A stretch of 35,364 nucleotides of DNA from Nitrospira sp. CG24E (GTDB taxonomy: Bacteria > Nitrospirota > Nitrospiria > Nitrospirales > Nitrospiraceae): NCBI GenBank assembly GCA_002869895.2, contig NEWP02000018.1, positions 31,241 to 66,604 of the forward strand. Direction: 5' to 3'. Made by a program: the position numbers and the translations under genes. Shown one piece after another: positions 35,060 to 35,364 of this stretch. The stretch's first letter is position 1. Each line of letters opens with the position of its first letter. The notes beneath the pieces are model-generated. The model worked only from the letters and a program-made list of their open reading frames with translations. It was not told the DNA's origin and made no database searches.

Positions 35060-35364
35060 TGGCCTGTACCAACTGATTGTGTACTGAGATGTCGCGACGG
35101 ATCAGCGTATTTCCATTTCACGGTTCGAGGCGACTTATTGTAATGGCGGATGTAGCGCATGAGCTTTCTCTTCAGGTCCGAAACGGACGTGAACACACCG
35201 CGGGCGATCACGTCGCGCTCGATCTTGCCGAACCACAGCTCGACCTGGTTGAGCCACGAGGAGTACGTCGGGGTGAAGTGCAGATGAACCTTCGGATGCG
35301 CACCGAGGAAGTCCTGAACGGGCTTGCTCTTGTGGGCCGAGAGGTTGTCGGCGATGACATGGAT
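35056..35364 (-). CDS. IS630-family transposase, C-terminal part
   Basis: On the minus strand a frame enters from the right edge and runs 102 codons to TAG at 35056-35058. It has IHVIADNLSAHKS with the second catalytic Asp, then TPTYSSWLNQVELWFG with the catalytic Glu, 35 residues apart, which is the DDE pattern and wording of IS630-type transposases. The N-terminal half lies outside the window. The element ends within the CTAG of the era stop, and IS630 elements target TA, so this appears to be an insertion exactly at the stop. Confidence 0.85.
   Translation of the reverse strand: MHVIADNLSAHKSKPVQDFLGAHPKVHLHFTPTYSSWLNQVELWFGKIERDVIARGVFTSVSDLKRKLMRYIRHYNKSPRTVKWKYADPSRHLSTQSVGTGH
35059..35364. 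mobile_element. IS630-family insertion sequence, one end
   Basis: The 3' end of the transposase runs to the very edge of the element, with the CTAG of era at the junction. The other end and its terminal inverted repeat lie beyond the window, so the boundary is inferred from the TA target rule and the coding end. Confidence 0.6.

Overview
The window is a dense stretch of bacterial chromosome, moderately GC-rich, with about 38 protein-coding genes and no rRNA, tRNA or CRISPR array that I can see. The set of housekeeping genes (MEP isoprenoid enzymes, GatCAB amidotransferase, GlmU/GlmS, a DUF502 membrane protein, era) together with the repeat-filled intergenic regions fits a Nitrospira-like member of the Nitrospirota best. 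That assignment is an inference from gene style and was not tested.

Layout. 1-4574 (+): the end of a class I fructose-bisphosphate aldolase, a DegP-type protease, ispD, ispF, a four-helix-bundle protein gene flanked by inverted repeats, and cysE. 4737-7351 (-): a PsiF-repeat protein, truA and an AMIN/Amidase_3 cell-wall amidase. 7634-8167 (+): a NYN-domain nuclease. 8421-10355 (-): tatD and a DAHP synthase. 10496-15211 (+): a probable metal-uptake cluster (His-rich exported protein, TonB-dependent receptor, TonB-C-like exported protein), a small hypothetical gene and a PAP2 phosphatase. 15377-17469 (-): a CobW-type GTPase and a CDF metal exporter. 17917-23345 (-): the order of transcription is tmk, holB, metG, an exported hypothetical, an exported methyltransferase. 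23477-35059 (+): DUF502, glmU, glmS, gatC, panD, gatA, two small envelope genes, gatB, eno, an FtsB-like gene and era. The right edge holds the 3' half of an IS630-family transposase inserted at the era stop codon.

Two things stand out. First, gatB encodes a complete GatB (about 474 residues) followed by a linker and a full LuxR-type helix-turn-helix (residues 504-563), joining a tRNA-dependent amidotransferase subunit to a DNA-binding domain. Second, most intergenic spaces carry imperfect inverted repeats built from degenerate 9-nt units. Nine loci use a TGGTTTGTY-type unit (RACAAACCA on the other strand), two use a GCGAGAC-type unit, and others use further units. A separate MITE-like family with about 20-25 nt terminal inverted repeats and the core ACGTACCCCAAGGGTACGC is also present. 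Both families often abut stop codons, which suggests a shared role or insertion preference at gene ends.

Metal handling recurs: the His-rich/TonB cluster, the CobW GTPase and the CDF exporter with a Cys/His-rich tail lie within about 7 kb, so this part may be a small metal-homeostasis region. The 23-35 kb part is mostly cell-envelope precursor synthesis and translation quality control, with several start/stop overlaps that imply translational coupling.
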